Assembly (NCBI GenBank): GCA_903885855.1
Contig: CAISKG010000482.1
Coordinates: forward strand, 1 to 6,514
Source of the DNA: an uncultured Planctomycetaceae bacterium
GTDB lineage: Bacteria > Planctomycetota > Planctomycetia > Pirellulales > UBA1268
Reading direction: 5' to 3'
DNA length: 6,514 bases
Below, one piece after another: positions 5,778-6,514 of this stretch; position 1 is the first letter of the stretch; each line of letters starts with the position of its first letter. Under the pieces are notes generated by a model. The model had not been told where the DNA came from. It saw only the letters and a list, made by a program, of their open reading frames with translations, and searched no databases. Position numbers and translations under genes: made by a program.

Positions 5778-6514
5778 ATGCCCGTGATCGTCGTCCTCGG
5801 CACCTTTGACACCAAGGGGACCGAGCACCGCTTCCTCGCCGACGCGATCCGCGGCCTCGGCCACGAGCCGCTGCTCCTCGACGCCGGCGGCTTCGGTGCG
5901 CCGCAGATCGCGGCCGACGTCACGGCCGAGGCGCTGGCGGCGGCCGGGGGCGTCGACCTCCCCGCCCTCCGCGCCCAGGGCGACCGCGGCGCGATGGTGA
6001 CGGCGATGGCCGGGGCCGCCGCGGGCTTCGTGCGCGCCCTGCACGCCGCCGGGCGGCTCGCGGGCGTCGTCTCGCTGGGGGGATCGGGAGGCACGGCCAT
6101 CGGCACCGCCGCGATGCGCGCCCTGCCCCTGGGGGTGCCGAAGGTGATGGTCTCGACGCTGGCCAGCGGCAACGTCGCCCCCTACGTGGGCCTCTCCGAC
6201 ATCGTGATGATTCCCGCCGTGGCCGACATCGCCGGGCTCAACACCTTCACCCGCGCCCAGTGCCGCCGGGCGGCCGCGGCCGTGGTCGCCCTCGCACGCT
6301 GCGCGACGGTGCCCGACGCGACGGGGCAGGGGGGGCGGCCGCTGGTGGCGGCGTCGATGTTCGGCAACACCACCCCCTGCGTGGAGCACGCCCGCCGGCG
6401 GCTCGAGGAGGCGGGGCGCGACGTCGTGGTGTTTCACGCCACCGGCACCGGCGGGCGCACCCTCGAGGCCCTCGTCGAGAGCGGCACGGTGGCCGCCGTG
6501 CTCGACGTCACCAC
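5778..6514 (+). CDS. UPF0261 / Tm-1-like ATP-binding domain protein, N-terminal part (3' end outside window)
   Basis: The frame is open from the ATG at 5778 to the window edge, giving 245 complete codons. Family members are usually about 400 residues, so more than a third is missing. Family signatures are GTFDTKG at the extreme N-terminus (8-14), SLGGSGGT (99-106), STLASGN (126-132), PYVGLSDIVMIPAVADIAG (135-153), SMFGNTTPCV (193-202) and FHATGTGG (219-226). The glycine-rich motifs suggest a nucleotide-binding site. The related N-terminal half of tomato Tm-1 binds ATP and blocks tobamovirus replication. The bacterial role is unknown. The adjacent upstream gene encodes the partner TIM-barrel domain, so the two proteins probably act together. 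Identification is firm, but function is not. Confidence 0.92.
   Translation, partial: MPVIVVLGTFDTKGTEHRFLADAIRGLGHEPLLLDAGGFGAPQIAADVTAEALAAAGGVDLPALRAQGDRGAMVTAMAGAAAGFVRALHAAGRLAGVVSLGGSGGTAIGTAAMRALPLGVPKVMVSTLASGNVAPYVGLSDIVMIPAVADIAGLNTFTRAQCRRAAAAVVALARCATVPDATGQGGRPLVAASMFGNTTPCVEHARRRLEEAGRDVVVFHATGTGGRTLEALVESGTVAAVLDVT

Noticed and set aside
1420..5787. A plus-strand open frame of 1455 codons, mostly antisense to the M1 peptidase gene
   Set aside because: It is the mirror of a GC-rich coding frame that lacks stops. Its translation is rich in Arg, Gly, His and Leu without any recognisable domain, and it runs across two real genes and two intergenic regions.
4250..6172. A minus-strand open frame of 640 codons covering the Tm-1-like genes
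   Set aside because: It is antisense to two clearly identified genes. Its composition is low-complexity and no family motif is present.

Overview
This is a very GC-rich bacterial window, apart from one short AT-richer patch near 680-745. The gene content suggests a planctomycete of the Pirellulales type. The evidence is an SMP-30-like propeller ending in a Pro/Lys/Arg/Leu tail, a small 'NKS...IR' helix-turn-helix protein with a basic linker, and an exported M1 peptidase fused to HEAT repeats. The taxonomic call rests on family resemblance from memory, not on a search.

Layout: (1) Positions 1-611 (+) hold the C-terminal part of an SMP-30/gluconolactonase-like beta-propeller, cut by the window edge. 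All three metal-ligand positions visible in this part appear substituted. (2) Positions 612-832 are an intergenic leader with a candidate promoter and hairpins. (3) Positions 833-1186 (+) encode a 117-residue putative DNA-binding protein, followed by a very strong intrinsic terminator. (4) Positions 1260-1877 (-) encode an exported protein of unknown function, starting with TTG. (5) Positions 2089-4779 (-) encode an 896-residue exported M1 aminopeptidase with a C-terminal HEAT-repeat array and coiled coil. (6) Positions 4780-4900 are a short divergent promoter region with a self-complementary -10 box. (7) Positions 4901-5746 (+) encode a TIM-barrel protein of the phosphoenolpyruvate-hydrolase-like family. 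(8) Positions 5778 to the window end (+) hold the first 245 residues of a UPF0261 (Tm-1-like ATP-binding) protein.

The last two genes are the clearest functional unit. They are 31 bp apart on the same strand and correspond to the two halves of the plant antiviral protein Tm-1, here as separate genes in the order TIM barrel then UPF0261. Their bacterial function is not established. The divergent M1 peptidase gene may share their promoter region. The other genes look like independent single-gene units. I see no RNA gene, CRISPR array, insertion sequence or other mobile element.
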